A stretch of 12,629 nt of DNA from contig JAJYDH010000143.1 of the NCBI GenBank assembly GCA_021777685.1, forward strand, positions 1 through 12,629, written 5' to 3'. Under the pieces are notes generated by a model. It was not told where the DNA came from, ran no database searches, and worked only from the letters and a program-made list of their open reading frames with translations. This DNA comes from Planctomycetota bacterium. Its GTDB lineage: Bacteria > Planctomycetota > Planctomycetia > Isosphaerales > Isosphaeraceae. The position numbers and the translations under genes are program-made. Every line of letters begins with the position of its first letter. The stretch's first letter is position 1. Positions 12,598-12,629 of this stretch are shown one piece after another.

Positions 12598-12629
12598 TTC
12601 ACGACATGGCCCCGGTGGCGGAGGAGATC

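Noticed and set aside
12606..12629. A possible next gene starting ATG GCC CCG near the right edge
   Set aside because: Only eight codons are visible and there is no ribosome-binding site, so it cannot be supported.
1..12629. tRNA, rRNA, CRISPR arrays, insertion sequences, integrase or attachment sites
   Set aside because: I looked for cloverleaf patterns, regular repeats, transposase motifs and terminal inverted repeats and saw none. The genes look like native GC-rich coding sequence throughout.

Overview
The window is a heavy-metal efflux and sequestration cluster on one strand of a GC-rich bacterial genome. Every gene I can support reads left to right. Gene content and style (a Tat-type 'DRRQMLG' leader, a four-helix-bundle copper protein, oversized transport proteins with Pro/Arg-rich linkers, very high GC at third codon positions) suggest a planctomycete, perhaps of the Isosphaeraceae. 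That is an impression from sequence style, not a demonstrated placement.

Layout. A small 70-residue coiled-coil protein of unknown function (121-333) is followed by a Tat-exported, 15-cysteine Csp-like copper-storage protein (504-980) that ends in a strong GC hairpin. Next is a CzcD-type cation diffusion facilitator (1099-1992), also followed by a terminator-like element. After a 185-base gap comes a tripartite HME-RND efflux system in the order outer-membrane channel (czcC, 2178-3809), periplasmic adaptor (czcB, 4018-5520) and inner-membrane pump (czcA, 5606-9121). The 310-base stretch 9122-9431 holds a long inverted repeat, a possible 49-residue ORF with a near-perfect Shine-Dalgarno, and an AT-rich leader. 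It leads into a ZIP-like membrane protein with altered metal-site residues (9432-10145) and a P1B-4-type metal ATPase (SPC and HEGST motifs, 10177-12597).

How the genes could work together (inference). The P-type ATPase and CzcD would move divalent ions (Zn, Co, Cd or Fe class) from cytoplasm to periplasm. CzcCBA would then carry them from periplasm or cytoplasm out of the cell. The Csp protein would hold Cu(I) outside the cytoplasm. No regulator, two-component pair or metal sensor is encoded here, so control must come from elsewhere. Several intergenic leaders are conspicuously AT-rich and carry short inverted repeats that could be operators.

Most unusual points: the CzcA homologue is about 1171 residues, with an apparent extra pair of hydrophobic segments near the middle and a second extra segment in the periplasmic domain. 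The ZIP-like protein has lost the usual histidines of its metal site. The P-type ATPase has an N-terminal region that looks like two HMA folds without CxxC. I saw no tRNA, rRNA, CRISPR array, insertion sequence or integrase.
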